Assembly (NCBI RefSeq): GCF_006439355.1
Contig: NZ_VFTG01000020.1
Location: 1-64,000 of the forward strand
DNA length: 64,000 bases
Direction: 5' to 3'
Origin: Mesorhizobium sp. B4-1-3
GTDB taxonomy: Bacteria; Pseudomonadota; Alphaproteobacteria; Rhizobiales; Rhizobiaceae
The translations under genes and the position numbers were made by a program. The notes under the pieces are model-generated. The model saw only the letters and a list, made by a program, of their open reading frames with translations. It had not been told where the DNA came from and made no database searches. Of the stretch, positions 45,560 to 55,325 are shown piece by piece. How positions within the stretch are numbered: the stretch's first letter is position 1; every line of letters starts with the position of its first letter.

Positions 45560-47200
45560 GTGCAAAAGGCGTTGCAATTCCACCAGGCGGGGCGCCGCCA
45601 GGAGGCCGAGGCGCTTTACCGGCAAGTCCTGGGGCAGCAGCCGAACCATGCCGCGGCGCTGCATTTCCTCGGATTGCTGCTGCACCAGACCGGCAGGAGC
45701 GAGGAAGGGCTCGATCTCATCGAGCAGTCGGTGACGCTGCAGCCCGAGAATGCCGACTTCCTCAACAATATGGGCACGGTCATGCGCGATCTCGGGCGTG
45801 TCGCCGCCGCGATCGATTTCTTCCGTGGCGCGGTGGATATCCGGCCCGACCAATTGGCCGCGCGCGACAATCTCGGTTCGTCGCTGACGCAGCTCGGCCA
45901 GTTCGAAGCCGCCGAGGAGATCTATCGCGGCACGATCGGCCGCAACCCGTTCCATGTCCGTGCGCGCATCGGCCTTGCCGAGACGCTGCAGGAAGCCGGA
46001 CGGCTGGACGAGGCGATCAAGCTGTTCCGCGAGGCGCTGTCGATCCGGCCGAAGGATGCCGAGCTCCTCTACGGGCTGGGCGTCGCTATGATGGAGAATG
46101 GCAAGCTCGACGAGGCGGCCGATCTCGCCCGCCAGGCGCTGGCGATCGCCCCGAACATGGCCAGGGCCTGGCTGCTGCTCACGCAGGTCAAGCGCCAGAC
46201 CGAGCGCGACAAGGAGCTTGCCGGCATGGAGGCCGAGCACGCCAAGGCGCCGCAGGGCAGCCTCGCGCGCATGCAGCTCTCCTTCGGCCTGGGCAAGGTC
46301 AATGACGATCTCAAGGACTATGGCCGCGCCTTCGACTATTTCGCGGAGGGCAATGCCATCCGCCGCAAGGCGATCGCCTACGATCCCGCGCGCACGCGCA
46401 GTGAATTCGAGGCGATGAAGGCGGCCTTCGACACCGCCTTTTTCGAGAAGCATCGGACAAGCGACATTTCAGACGACACGCCGATCTTCGTCGTCGGCAT
46501 GCCGCGTTCCGGCACCACACTGGTCGAGCAGATCATCGCCAGCCACCCCCAGGTCCTTGGCGCCGGCGAGTTGAACATCCTCAAGGCGGCCGTCGGCAAG
46601 CAGTTTCCGATGAGCATGCCGGGCGGCTTCCCCGGTGGTATCGCCGACATGCCCGACAAGGCCTTCGCCGAAGCGGGCCAAGCCTATCTCGACATGCTGC
46701 ATGCCCGCTATCGTGGGTACCGCCATGTCACCGACAAGATGCCGGGCAACTTCCTGCTGGTCGGCTTGCTGCACATGATGCTGCCGAAGGCCAAGATCGT
46801 GCATTGCGCGCGCGATGCGGCGGCGACGTGCCTGTCGATCTTCAAGGTGCATTTCCGCGGCGACAGTCACCGCTACGGCTACGACCTCGGCGAGCTCGCC
46901 GATTTCCACAACCTGTACGCCGACATCATGGCGCATTGGCACAAGGTGCTGCCGGGCGTCGTGCACGATGTGCGCTATGAGGATTTCGTCGCCGACCAGG
47001 AAGGGCAGACGCGGGCGCTGATGGCATATCTCGGCCTACCCTGGGACGACAAGGTGCTGTCCTTCCACGAGACGGATCGTCCGGTGCGCACCGCTTCGGC
47101 CGCGCAGGTGCGCCAGCCGATGTATCAGGGCTCCGTCGACCTGTGGAAGCGGTATGGGGACCGGCTGAGACCGCTGTTGGACAAGCTTCAGAACGGATAG
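45560..47200 (+). CDS. TPR-repeat sulfotransferase
   Basis: About 546 residues. The first 240 or so hold six TPR-like helical pairs (for example NMGTVMRDLGRVAAAIDFFRGAVDIRPD); the C-terminal half is a sulfotransferase with PAPS loop FVVGMPRSGTTLVEQ (310 on) and the 3'-phosphate block HCARDAAATCLSIFKVHF. This combination is found in rhizobia with unknown acceptor. GTG 45560 is the first standard start, but it lacks a ribosome-binding site and the frame is open to 45452, so the true N-terminus may lie further upstream. Confidence 0.85.
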   Translation: MQKALQFHQAGRRQEAEALYRQVLGQQPNHAAALHFLGLLLHQTGRSEEGLDLIEQSVTLQPENADFLNNMGTVMRDLGRVAAAIDFFRGAVDIRPDQLAARDNLGSSLTQLGQFEAAEEIYRGTIGRNPFHVRARIGLAETLQEAGRLDEAIKLFREALSIRPKDAELLYGLGVAMMENGKLDEAADLARQALAIAPNMARAWLLLTQVKRQTERDKELAGMEAEHAKAPQGSLARMQLSFGLGKVNDDLKDYGRAFDYFAEGNAIRRKAIAYDPARTRSEFEAMKAAFDTAFFEKHRTSDISDDTPIFVVGMPRSGTTLVEQIIASHPQVLGAGELNILKAAVGKQFPMSMPGGFPGGIADMPDKAFAEAGQAYLDMLHARYRGYRHVTDKMPGNFLLVGLLHMMLPKAKIVHCARDAAATCLSIFKVHFRGDSHRYGYDLGELADFHNLYADIMAHWHKVLPGVVHDVRYEDFVADQEGQTRALMAYLGLPWDDKVLSFHETDRPVRTASAAQVRQPMYQGSVDLWKRYGDRLRPLLDKLQNG

Positions 47201-47346
47201 AGCAGCATTGAACTGGTAGGCCGCTTGCTCTGAATCATCGGAGGGCTTCGCGATTAGCGGCGCCGCTATGTCACGGCATGACCCTCGGGTCTGCGCAGGA
47301 GCTCCGCTCCTGCTCCGCCCGTGGATGACGACCGATAGGCTGTGCC

Positions 47347-47700
47347 CTACAACTCGATGAATGGCTGGAAGCCGCCGAAGATCATGCGTTTGCCGTCGAA
47401 CGGCATGGCGGACCAGTCCATCTTGAGACGCTCATCGGCCATCACCTTGGTCATGACCGCATCGCGGCTTTGCCTGGACTCGTAGACGACCCAGGCGAAG
47501 ATGACGAACTCGTCGTCCTTGGCCTGAACGGCGCGCGGGAACGAGGTCAGCTCGCCATAGGGCACGTCGTCGCCGATGCATTCGACATAGGAGAGCGCGC
47601 CGTGCTCCATCCATATCGGGCCTGCGGTGTTGGCCAGCTTCTTATAGTCATCGAGATTTGCCTTCGGCACGGCGATCACGAAACCATCGACATAGGACAT
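47347..47700 (-). CDS. DUF1428 protein
   Basis: 117 residues of ferredoxin-like (dimeric alpha-beta barrel) type: MSYVDGFVIAVPKANLDDYKK, GPIWMEHGALSYVECIGDDV, VIFAWVVYESRQSRDAV, PFDGKRMIFGGFQPFIEL. GGAG precedes the ATG 47700. Function unknown; often near VOC proteins, as here. Confidence 0.9.
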   Translation of the reverse strand: MSYVDGFVIAVPKANLDDYKKLANTAGPIWMEHGALSYVECIGDDVPYGELTSFPRAVQAKDDEFVIFAWVVYESRQSRDAVMTKVMADERLKMDWSAMPFDGKRMIFGGFQPFIEL

Positions 47701-47727
47701 GATGAAACTCCTTTGGAGGCATCTTCT

Positions 47728-47884
47728 TTCTCCCCTTGCTTGCGGGAGAAGGTGGATCGGCGCGCAGCGCCGAGACGGGTGAGGGGTGCTCCAGCTTGGC
47801 GCCAAGCTACCCCTCACCCGGATTGCCAGCCGATTTGCGAAGGGCAAATCGGGCAATCCGACCTCTCCCACAGGGGAGAGGTGG
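47728..47884. repeat. Palindromic intergenic element C1
   Basis: CTCCCCTTGCTTGCGGGAGA, then inverted AGGGGTGCTCCAGCTTGGCG and CCAAGCTACCCCT, CGATTTGCGAAGGGCAAATCG, and CCTCTCCCACAGGGGAGAGG. A nest of several hairpins typical of rhizobial intergenic repeats. Similar words recur at 51057 and 56588. Confidence 0.7.
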
Positions 47885-47889
47885 ACGGC

Positions 47890-48306
47890 TCACTTCACCG
47901 GCGCGTTCATCGCCCAGGCGACGCCAAAGGGGTCTTTCACCTGGCCCCAGCGGTCGCCCCAGAACATCACCTGAAGCGGGGTAACGACTTCGCAGCCGGC
48001 ACCGACCGCACGCTTCCACCAGGCATCGATGTCGTCGCTGCCGAGATGGAGCTGCAGCGTGTAGCCCTGTGCCGCCTGATGCGGATGGCCGTGTTCGGGA
48101 TAGGCATCGCCCAGCATCAGCGTCGAGCCGTTTACATAGAGATGGATGTGCATGGTGCGGCCCTTGTCGTCCGGCGGGTAGGCGAACACTTCCTCCGCGC
48201 CGAAAGCCTTCTTGTAGAACTCGGCGGCCTTGATGGCGCCGTCAACCTGCAGGTAGGGGGTCAATCCGCCAAGGACCTTGGCGCGGGGCGGGGTCTGGTC
48301 GTTCAT
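47890..48306 (-). CDS. VOC-family protein, PhnB-like
   Basis: 138 residues: LTPYLQVDGAIKAAEFYKKAFGAEEVFAY, HIHLYVNGSTLMLGDAYPEHG, LHLGSDDIDAWWKRAVGAGCEV and the C-terminal WGDRWGQVKDPFGVAWAMN. The DRWGQVKDPFG tail is typical of PhnB/glyoxalase-like proteins of unknown substrate. GAGGAAC precedes the ATG. Confidence 0.88.
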   Translation of the reverse strand: MNDQTPPRAKVLGGLTPYLQVDGAIKAAEFYKKAFGAEEVFAYPPDDKGRTMHIHLYVNGSTLMLGDAYPEHGHPHQAAQGYTLQLHLGSDDIDAWWKRAVGAGCEVVTPLQVMFWGDRWGQVKDPFGVAWAMNAPVK

Positions 48307-48451
48307 TCTCGTGTTCCTCTTCACGGGGTTGATCTGGCCATCCAAGGACGGACGAACCGGCGGCGATCCTACATGCCTCCCGAAAATTTCTTAAAGGGCC
48401 GGTTCCCGGCAGCCCGGGCGACCGGAGAACAATCGCATTGGATATGTCACT

Positions 48452-48634
48452 TTATATGACTTTCGCCGAGAAGGTGGCGGCACGGCGGCTTTCCCGCGTT
48501 TCGAAAATCTCCGGAAAGCCGATGTCCTTGCGCAACTCAGCGGGCAGCGAAAGCAGGATGCGCTCGCTCCGATGACGGGCACGCGCCGCGGCATACCGGT
48601 TGGCGAGGCGGCCGATGGATGACAGTACCGACAT
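48452..48634 (-). CDS. DUF1127 small protein
   Basis: 60 residues with the Arg-rich helical motif: LANRYAAARARHRSERILLSLPAELRKDIGFPE, the standard DUF1127 (YjiS) arrangement. Such proteins affect small-RNA turnover and phosphate uptake in some Alphaproteobacteria. AGGGAGA upstream of the ATG. Monocistronic. Confidence 0.88.
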   Translation of the reverse strand: MSVLSSIGRLANRYAAARARHRSERILLSLPAELRKDIGFPEIFETRESRRAATFSAKVI

Positions 48635-48726
48635 GTTGGTTCTCCCTGGTTGATGCCGGCATCACCATGTCGGCATCCCAAGGACGAGGAGGCAACAGGC
48701 GATCCGACAGATCGCCTCAATCTTTT

Positions 48727-49116
48727 TCAGAACACCGACGCCGCCAGCGCGGTGTCGTAATATTCCACCATCTCGATGATCTCGCCGTCGCGCACCGTCC
48801 AGAAATTGGCGGTGCGCATGATGAACTCCTGCCCGGTGGCGCGGCGTGTCATGTAGATCTCGACCTGCGCAGCGACCTTGTCGCCGCCGTCGATGATCTC
48901 GACCGGGACGAAGTGCCGGTATTCGAAGTCATCGTCGAGCACCAGGAGCCTGGCGAGGAATTCCTGCTTGCCATGCGCGGTGCCGGCATGACGCGATTGC
49001 CGGGGATCGGCAATCCAGCGGAATACGACATCCTCGGCGCAATAGGCGAGGGCGCCCTCGATGTCGCGGTCCGCATAGGCTTTGTAGAGATTGCTGACGA
49101 TTTCCACTGCACGCAT
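48727..49116 (-). CDS. SnoaL/NTF2-like protein
   Basis: 129 residues, cone-shaped alpha+beta barrel. IVSNLYKAYADRDIEGALAYCAEDVVFRW at the N-terminus and FIMRTANFWTVRDGEIIEMVEYYD at the C-terminus are typical. May be an isomerase, a hydratase or a binding protein. GGAGGG before the ATG. Confidence 0.88.
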   Translation of the reverse strand: MRAVEIVSNLYKAYADRDIEGALAYCAEDVVFRWIADPRQSRHAGTAHGKQEFLARLLVLDDDFEYRHFVPVEIIDGGDKVAAQVEIYMTRRATGQEFIMRTANFWTVRDGEIIEMVEYYDTALAASVF

Positions 49117-49248
49117 GGCCCGTTCCCTCCATGGCTGAGCAATTCAAGATGCTCCTTTTTTAGCAGATGGAAAAGTATTGCCGGACGGGCAGCAGAGCCT
49201 GTCGGGCCGGTGTTGCTTCGAATTCTGGCCCGGCAGATATATCGTCTC

Positions 49249-50775
49249 TCAGTTCGGCGTTTCGGCGACGGAGCGGAAGAACGCTTCCGGGTCGTCGACT
49301 TCGGTCAACCGCCGCCTGTCGATCAGCCAGAAGCGGTTGCCGACGGCGCGGATGAAGGAGCGGTCATGCGAGGCAAGCAGGCAGCTCGCCTGATGCTTCA
49401 GCAACTCGTCCTCGAGCGCTTCCTGGCCATCGATGTCGAGATGGTTGGTCGGCTCGTCGAGCAGATAGAAATTGGGATGGATGAGTCTCAGCACCAGCAT
49501 CATCAGCCTTGACTTCTGTCCGCCGGACAGAACGCCGATCCTCCTCTCCTGCATCTCGATCGCCACGCCGGCGCCGGCGAGCAGCGAGCGGGCGCGCTGC
49601 TCGCCGACCTCGAAGCGGCGCGAGACCATCGCCAGCGGCGTGTCGTCGCCATCGATGCCCGACAGCGCCTGGTCGCTGTAGCCGAGCACGGTCGACGGAG
49701 TCACCTTGACGTTCGCGACCGACCCCGGCTCGGCGATGGCGTCGCGGATCATCGCTATGAAGCGCGTCTTGCCGACGCCGTTGCGGCCAAGCAGCACGAT
49801 GCGATCGCCCTGGCAGATGTGGCGCTTGCCGGTCCTGAACAGCAGCGTGCCGTCAGGCGTTTCGACCGCCGCGTCTTCCAGCGTGATCAGCACCTTGGCG
49901 TGAGTGCCGCGGTTCGCCAGCCTGATCGCGCCGGCCGAGCGCTCGCGATGCGCCGCCACCGCGGCATCTTCCAGCTTCTCGGCCCGTTCCTTCAACTGCT
50001 TGGTCTTCACCGTCAACAGGTCGCTGCCGGAATTGATGCCGATGTTGTTCAGCTTGGCGGCCTGCTTGCGCAACTGCTGGGCGATCTTCATGTCGCGCTC
50101 GAACTTGCGCGCCATGGAGGAGTCGAGCTCGTCGAGTGCCTGCCTGGCGCGCGAATAAGGCAGCGCGAACACCGGTGATTCTTCGGGACGCAGGAACAGG
50201 GTGCGGTTGGTCGTGGCGTCGAGGAAGGCGCGGTCGTGGCTGGCGATGATGACCGGCACGTCGCGCGGCAGCGCGTTGAGCCATGTCTCGAGTTGGCCGA
50301 TCCTGGCAAGGTCGAGATGATTGGTCGGCTCGTCGAGCAGCAGCACGTCCGGATCGGTGACCCAGACGCGGGCGATCAACGCCAGGCGCTGCCAGCCGCC
50401 GCTCAGCGCGCGCATCGGCCGGCCGCGCAGTTCTTCCCGCACGTCGAGCGAATCCAGCACCACATCGACGCGCCAGAGTTCGTTGTCGAGCTGTTCGCGC
50501 GGTAAGGCGTCGGCGACGACGTCATGGAAGCCGCGATCGAGCAGCGCGTCGGGAACGGATTGTTCGACATGGCCGACGCGCAGGCCGCGCGACCGGGTGA
50601 TGTCGCCGGCGGTGGGTTCGAATTCGCCGGCCAGGCATTTGAGAAGCGTGGATTTGCCACGGCCATTGGCGGCAACGATGCCCAGCCGGTCGCCGGCGCC
50701 GATGATGAGGTCGAGGTTGGAGAAGAGCGGCGCACTCATGCTGACGCCGAGGGATTTGAGGCTGATCAGGGCCAT
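49249..50775 (-). CDS. ABC-F family ATPase
   Basis: 508 residues with two ATPase domains and no membrane helices. Walker A motifs AANGRGKST and GRNGVGKT, signatures LSGGW and LSGGQKS, Walker B VLLLDEPTNHLD and FYLLDEPTNHLD, with the linker between. ABC-F proteins act on the ribosome, in translation control or antibiotic protection. The first signature ends LSGGW, a common ABC-F variant. Confidence 0.92.
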   Translation of the reverse strand: MALISLKSLGVSMSAPLFSNLDLIIGAGDRLGIVAANGRGKSTLLKCLAGEFEPTAGDITRSRGLRVGHVEQSVPDALLDRGFHDVVADALPREQLDNELWRVDVVLDSLDVREELRGRPMRALSGGWQRLALIARVWVTDPDVLLLDEPTNHLDLARIGQLETWLNALPRDVPVIIASHDRAFLDATTNRTLFLRPEESPVFALPYSRARQALDELDSSMARKFERDMKIAQQLRKQAAKLNNIGINSGSDLLTVKTKQLKERAEKLEDAAVAAHRERSAGAIRLANRGTHAKVLITLEDAAVETPDGTLLFRTGKRHICQGDRIVLLGRNGVGKTRFIAMIRDAIAEPGSVANVKVTPSTVLGYSDQALSGIDGDDTPLAMVSRRFEVGEQRARSLLAGAGVAIEMQERRIGVLSGGQKSRLMMLVLRLIHPNFYLLDEPTNHLDIDGQEALEDELLKHQASCLLASHDRSFIRAVGNRFWLIDRRRLTEVDDPEAFFRSVAETPN

Positions 50776-51089
50776 GTCGATTTCTCTGGTCTTGCCGGAA
50801 AGTCCAGCTGATGCACTTTGACGGTGCGCTGGCTGATCAACGGATCAGCTTAGCGGCACCACGAAGGGCAGACCAAAAATCGAAACGGGAAAACCCGGAC
50901 CGTCCCGGTCAGCCCTGCAAGCAAGCTCGCAGGGCACAAATCGGGCCACGCTGACGATGGTGATCGATAGACACGCAGCCCTCCTTTCCAGATGTTCGAG
51001 TTGGGAGATTGGGTACACCGGGGGAGGACAGGAGGGAAGGGGGCGGCAGAGCACTTCCCTTCTCCCGCAAGAGGAGAAGGGAGAAGGCG
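50776..51089. other. Intergenic region with repeat C3
   Basis: 314 bases without a gene. It contains hairpin CCCTTCTCC (51057-51065) to GGAGAAGGG (51073-51081), nine bases past the uvrB stop, and GCCCTGC (50912) to GCAGGGC (50929). The first hairpin may terminate uvrB. Confidence 0.5.
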
Positions 51090-54000
51090 CTACTGCCCCG
51101 GCCGTCCCGTCTTGCTCGGACGCCGGTTTTGGCGGCGCTCGTCGGCCGGGTCTTCGTAGGAGCCGATTCCGGCGCGTTGACGAACAACTGGCTTGTCGTC
51201 CTTCGCGCCACGCTCAGTCTCGCCAGTTCCCGAGGTTGGCTGCGGCTTCACCGGCCTCTTTCCTTCGACCGGTTTCTCCGTTCGGCGCACCGTCATCTCG
51301 TCGAGCGAGTTCTTGCGGAACAGCGGCTTGGTGCGGTCGCCGGGAATGCCGAAGTCGGAGCCGTGCGCTTCCTGCGCCGTCTGTTTCTTGAACAGCGAGC
51401 GCGACACCGCGCCGGCCGGCGTCGTCATGTCGGTACCGGGTCCCATGTCGTCGATAGACGGCTTGGCGAAGAGCGGCTTCCTCACCGGAACGGCGCCGTC
51501 GGCGCCCATCTCGTCGAGATGCGGCTTGCGGAAGAGGTTGGGCCGGGCGGCGTTGGCCGCCTCCTCGGCGGCGCGCGCTTCATCGAGCCTGCGGAAACGC
51601 TCCTGCTCCTCGGCGGTACGATGCCTGGCCACGCCCTTGTTGTGCTTGCCCTTCTCGCGGCCCGACGCGGGGCTTTGGCTTTCCACCTCGCGTGCCAGCG
51701 GATCGTCGGAAATGGCGAGTTCCATCTCGCGCAGCCGCTTGATCTCGTCGCGGATGCGGGCGGCCTTCTCGAAGTCTAGATTGGCGGCTGCGTCGCGCAT
51801 CTGCTTGTCCAGCGCCTCGAGATGGGTCTTGAGATTGTTGCCGATCATGGCGCCGGCGTCGTCGGTGAACTGCGAAATGTCGGCGCGCACGTGGTCCTTC
51901 TCGTAGACCGAGTCGAGGATGTCGGCGATGCGCGACTTCACCGATTCCGGCGTGATGCCGTTGGCCGCGTTCCACTCCATCTGCTTCTCGCGGCGGCGAT
52001 TGGTCTCGGCCATCGCCCGCTCCATCGAGCCGGTGATCTGGTCGGCGTAGAGGATGACCTTGCCGTCAACATTGCGGGCGGCGCGGCCGATGGTTTGGAT
52101 CAGCGAGGTCTCCGAACGCAGGAACCCTTCCTTGTCGGCGTCGAGGATGGCGACGAAGCCGCATTCGGGAATGTCGAGGCCTTCGCGCAACAGATTGATG
52201 CCGACCAGCACGTCGAAGGCGCCGAGACGCAGGTCGCGCAGGATCTCGATGCGTTCCAGCGTGTCGATGTCGGAGTGCATGTAGCGGACGCGGATGCCGT
52301 TCTCATGCAGATATTCGGTAAGGTCCTCGGCCATGCGCTTGGTCAGCACGGTCACCAGCGTGCGGTAGCCGAGCTTCGTCGTCTCGCGGATCTCGCCGAC
52401 GACGTCGTCGACCTGGCTCTTGGCCGGGCGCACCTCGACCGGCGGATCGATCAGCCCGGTCGGGCGGATGACCTGCTCGGCGAAGACGCCGCCGGACTGC
52501 TCGAGTTCCCAAGCGCCGGGCGTCGCCGAAACCGCCACCGACAGCGGGCGCATGGCGTCCCATTCCTCGAAGCGCAGCGGCCGGTTGTCCATGCAGGAGG
52601 GCAGGCGGAAACCATATTCGGCCAGCGTCGCCTTGCGGCGGAAGTCGCCGCGATACATGCCGCCGATCTGCGGCACGGTGACATGGCTTTCGTCGATGAA
52701 GATCAGCGCATTGTCGGGCACATATTCGAACAAGGTCGGCGGCGGATCGCCCGGCCGGCGTCCGGTGAGATAGCGCGAATAATTCTCGATGCCGGCGCAG
52801 GAGCCGGTCGCCTCCAGCATCTCCAGGTCGAAGCGGGTGCGCTGCTCCAGCCGCTGCGCTTCCAGCAAACGGCCAGCCTTTTCAAGCTCTTGCAGGCGAT
52901 GCTGCAGCTCTTCCTTGATCGACTTGATGGCTTGATTCAAGGTAGGGCGCGGCGTCACATAGTGCGAATTGGCGTAGATCTTGACGCTTTTCAGCTCGCC
53001 GGTCTTCTGGCCGGTGAGCGGATCGAATTCGGTGATCTGTTCGATCTCGTCGCCGAACATCGAGATGCGCCAGGCGCGGTCTTCCAGGTGGGCGGGGAAG
53101 ATCTCGATCGTGTCGCCGCGAACGCGAAACGAGCCGCGCACGAAGTTGATGTCCTGGCGCTTGTATTGCTGGGCGACGAGATCGGCGAGAAGCGAGCGCT
53201 GGTCGAGCCGGTCGCCGACCTGCATCTGGAAGGTCATTGCCGTATAGGTCTCGACCGAACCGATACCGTAGATGCAGGACACCGAGGCGACGATGATCAC
53301 GTCGTCGCGCTCGAGCAGCGAGCGCGTCGCCGAGTGGCGCATGCGGTCGATCTGCTCGTTGATCGAGGATTCCTTCTCGATATAGGTGTCGGTGCGCGGG
53401 ACGTAGGCTTCCGGCTGGTAATAGTCGTAGTAGGAGACGAAATACTCGACCGCGTTCTCCGGGAAGAATTTCTTGAACTCGGCATAGAGCTGCGCGGCAA
53501 GCGTCTTGTTGGGCGCCAGGATCAGGGCAGGGCGCTGCGTCTCCTCGATCACCTTGGCCATGGTGAAGGTCTTGCCCGAGCCGGTGACGCCGAGCAGCAC
53601 CTGGGTGCGGTCGTTCCGCTCGACGCCTTCGACGAGGTCCTTGATCGCTGTCGGCTGGTCGCCGGCGGGTTCGAAATCCGACACCATCTTGATGGCGATG
53701 CCGCCTTCCGACTTTTCCGGCCGGGCCGGGCGGTGCGGCGTCCAGAGCTGGCCGTCCTTGTGCAGCGGATTGCCGGATTCGATCAGCGCCGACAGTGCCG
53801 CTACCGTTGCGGTGACGCCGCTGGAGGAAACCGACTCGGCATCCTCCAGGCTGATGTCGAGGCCGGCCACAGGGTTGAGGCCGGCGGCCGCGCGCTCCTT
53901 GGCCGACGCGGCGCCGCCCATCGAGGTGCCGCGCGCGGTGCGCCCGGGCGCCGAGGAGCGTTCGGGAATCTTCTTCGGAGCTTTCGCCTTCGGCTGCTTT

Positions 54001-54197
54001 TCCGCTTCGCGCTCGATCTGCCCGGCCCAATCGGAGATCGAGCCGGTCAGCGGCGCGCCGGCAAAGTCGGCCTGCGGCGCTTCCGCGAAGCCGCCAGGCT
54101 CCAGCGGTTCGGCGGCGTCGAGGAATTCGGTCAGCGGGCTGCGCCGCTTCGGCGCGCCGTCTTGCGAAGGCGTCTTCTTGTCAGGATGTCTGGCCAT
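51090..54197 (-). CDS. uvrB: Excinuclease ABC subunit B with long extensions
   Basis: The damage-verifying helicase-like subunit of nucleotide excision repair. 1035 residues against about 670 in E. coli. The core has Walker A GVTGSGKT (202-209), the beta-hairpin [34 protein letters not shown], and a UVR motif [16 protein letters not shown]. An N-terminal extension of about 170 residues and a C-terminal tail of about 165 residues are unique to the group. The tail repeats a motif like (N/P/S)LF(R/A/K)KPxLDEM at 887, 908, 934 and 958. The start at 54197 gives [12 protein letters not shown]. Confidence 0.95.
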   Translation of the reverse strand: MARHPDKKTPSQDGAPKRRSPLTEFLDAAEPLEPGGFAEAPQADFAGAPLTGSISDWAGQIEREAEKQPKAKAPKKIPERSSAPGRTARGTSMGGAASAKERAAAGLNPVAGLDISLEDAESVSSSGVTATVAALSALIESGNPLHKDGQLWTPHRPARPEKSEGGIAIKMVSDFEPAGDQPTAIKDLVEGVERNDRTQVLLGVTGSGKTFTMAKVIEETQRPALILAPNKTLAAQLYAEFKKFFPENAVEYFVSYYDYYQPEAYVPRTDTYIEKESSINEQIDRMRHSATRSLLERDDVIIVASVSCIYGIGSVETYTAMTFQMQVGDRLDQRSLLADLVAQQYKRQDINFVRGSFRVRGDTIEIFPAHLEDRAWRISMFGDEIEQITEFDPLTGQKTGELKSVKIYANSHYVTPRPTLNQAIKSIKEELQHRLQELEKAGRLLEAQRLEQRTRFDLEMLEATGSCAGIENYSRYLTGRRPGDPPPTLFEYVPDNALIFIDESHVTVPQIGGMYRGDFRRKATLAEYGFRLPSCMDNRPLRFEEWDAMRPLSVAVSATPGAWELEQSGGVFAEQVIRPTGLIDPPVEVRPAKSQVDDVVGEIRETTKLGYRTLVTVLTKRMAEDLTEYLHENGIRVRYMHSDIDTLERIEILRDLRLGAFDVLVGINLLREGLDIPECGFVAILDADKEGFLRSETSLIQTIGRAARNVDGKVILYADQITGSMERAMAETNRRREKQMEWNAANGITPESVKSRIADILDSVYEKDHVRADISQFTDDAGAMIGNNLKTHLEALDKQMRDAAANLDFEKAARIRDEIKRLREMELAISDDPLAREVESQSPASGREKGKHNKGVARHRTAEEQERFRRLDEARAAEEAANAARPNLFRKPHLDEMGADGAVPVRKPLFAKPSIDDMGPGTDMTTPAGAVSRSLFKKQTAQEAHGSDFGIPGDRTKPLFRKNSLDEMTVRRTEKPVEGKRPVKPQPTSGTGETERGAKDDKPVVRQRAGIGSYEDPADERRQNRRPSKTGRPGQ

Positions 54198-54297
54198 GGC
54201 CCGAATATGGGTGGACTCGGCCGAAATGGAAAGAGCCGAGTGAAAAGGCTCCGGCAGCGCTTTGGACGCTGCTGACAGAAGGCTGTCAGGAGAGGCG

Positions 54298-55222
54298 TCA
54301 TGATCCGATGGGCCTGGGATCGTCCGCCTCCGATTTGGCAAGCGCCGCGGCGACTGCGGCGGCGCGGCGGGCCTTCGGTCCGTCCACCGGCCAGACCAGG
54401 CGGCGCTTGATGGTCAATGCCGGAACCTTACGGGCGATCTCGACGAGCTGGCCGGAGCGGAAATGCTCCCTCAATACCAGTTCGCTGGCAAGCAGGGCGC
54501 CCATGCCGGAAATCGCGGCCTGCGCGGCCAGCACCGTCAACGGGAAGCGCGGTCCATGGTCTATGTGATTGCGCTCGCGGCCGGCGGTGAACCAGTTTGC
54601 CCATGTGGGATAAACGTCGTCGCCCATCGTCTGGTCGATGTGGAGGAGGGGCAGGCGGTCGAGCACTTCGGCGCTGTGCTGGTCGGCACGCTTGCGGATC
54701 AGCGCCGGGGCGCAAGCCGGGATCACTCTTTCGATGAAGAGGTCGGCCGATGCGAGGTGGCTTGCCGTGCTGTTCCGATAGCTGATGGCGAGGTCGACGC
54801 CTTCCTCCAGCATCGAATCCAATGCGATCGACACGACGATGCGCACGTCCAGCCTGCCGAGAGCCGCGCGGACGCGGTCAAGGCGGGGCGCCAGCCAAAG
54901 TGAGGAAAAGGAGGGATCGGCCGCGATGGTGAACGTATCGGCACGGCGCTCGAAACGCAGCCGCCGCAAGCCGGAGGCCAGCGCGTCGAAGCCGCGGTCG
55001 ATGTCGGGCAGCGCCGCCTCGGCAATGCGCGTGAGCGCAATGCCGTTGCCCTCGCGCCTGACCAGCTTGACCCCAAAGCCGATCCTCCAACTGCCGCAAC
55101 TGATGGCCGACGGCGCCGGGCGTGACGCCGAGCTCGTCGGCTGCGCGGGTGAGACTGCCGGTGCGCGCTGCGGCGACCAGCGCACGCAAAGCGGATAGAG
55201 GAAGGTCGCGAAGAAGCATCAT
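54298..55222 (-). pseudogene. LysR-family regulator broken by a one-base frameshift
   Basis: The HTH part reads from 55222 (MMLLRDLPLSALRALVAAA, then GSLTRAADELGVTPGAVGHQLRQLEDRL) and stops matching after LEDRL. The effector-binding part is in the next frame, from GVKLVRREGNGIALT to the stop at 54298. Joined, they give a normal GcvA-like protein of about 308 residues. The shift lies at the AAA at 55075-55077 (CTTTGGGG on the coding strand; one T too many). It may be real decay or a sequencing error. It is divergent from the dioxygenase gene, a plausible former target. Confidence 0.85.
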
Positions 55223-55325
55223 GGATTGAGCTTATCTCAAAAGTTGCGAAAACAAACTCGTTTGGAGAAAAAGCCGGCTGCGACCTAGCTTGTTGAAGGC
55301 AACTCAATCCAGGAAAGCCGTCGCA

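Noticed and set aside
47728-47884. Possible CRISPR-like array
   Set aside because: The repeats are inverted and of unequal size, with no regular spacers.
51822-54275. 817-codon plus-strand frame opposite uvrB
   Set aside because: Antisense shadow of uvrB with biased composition.
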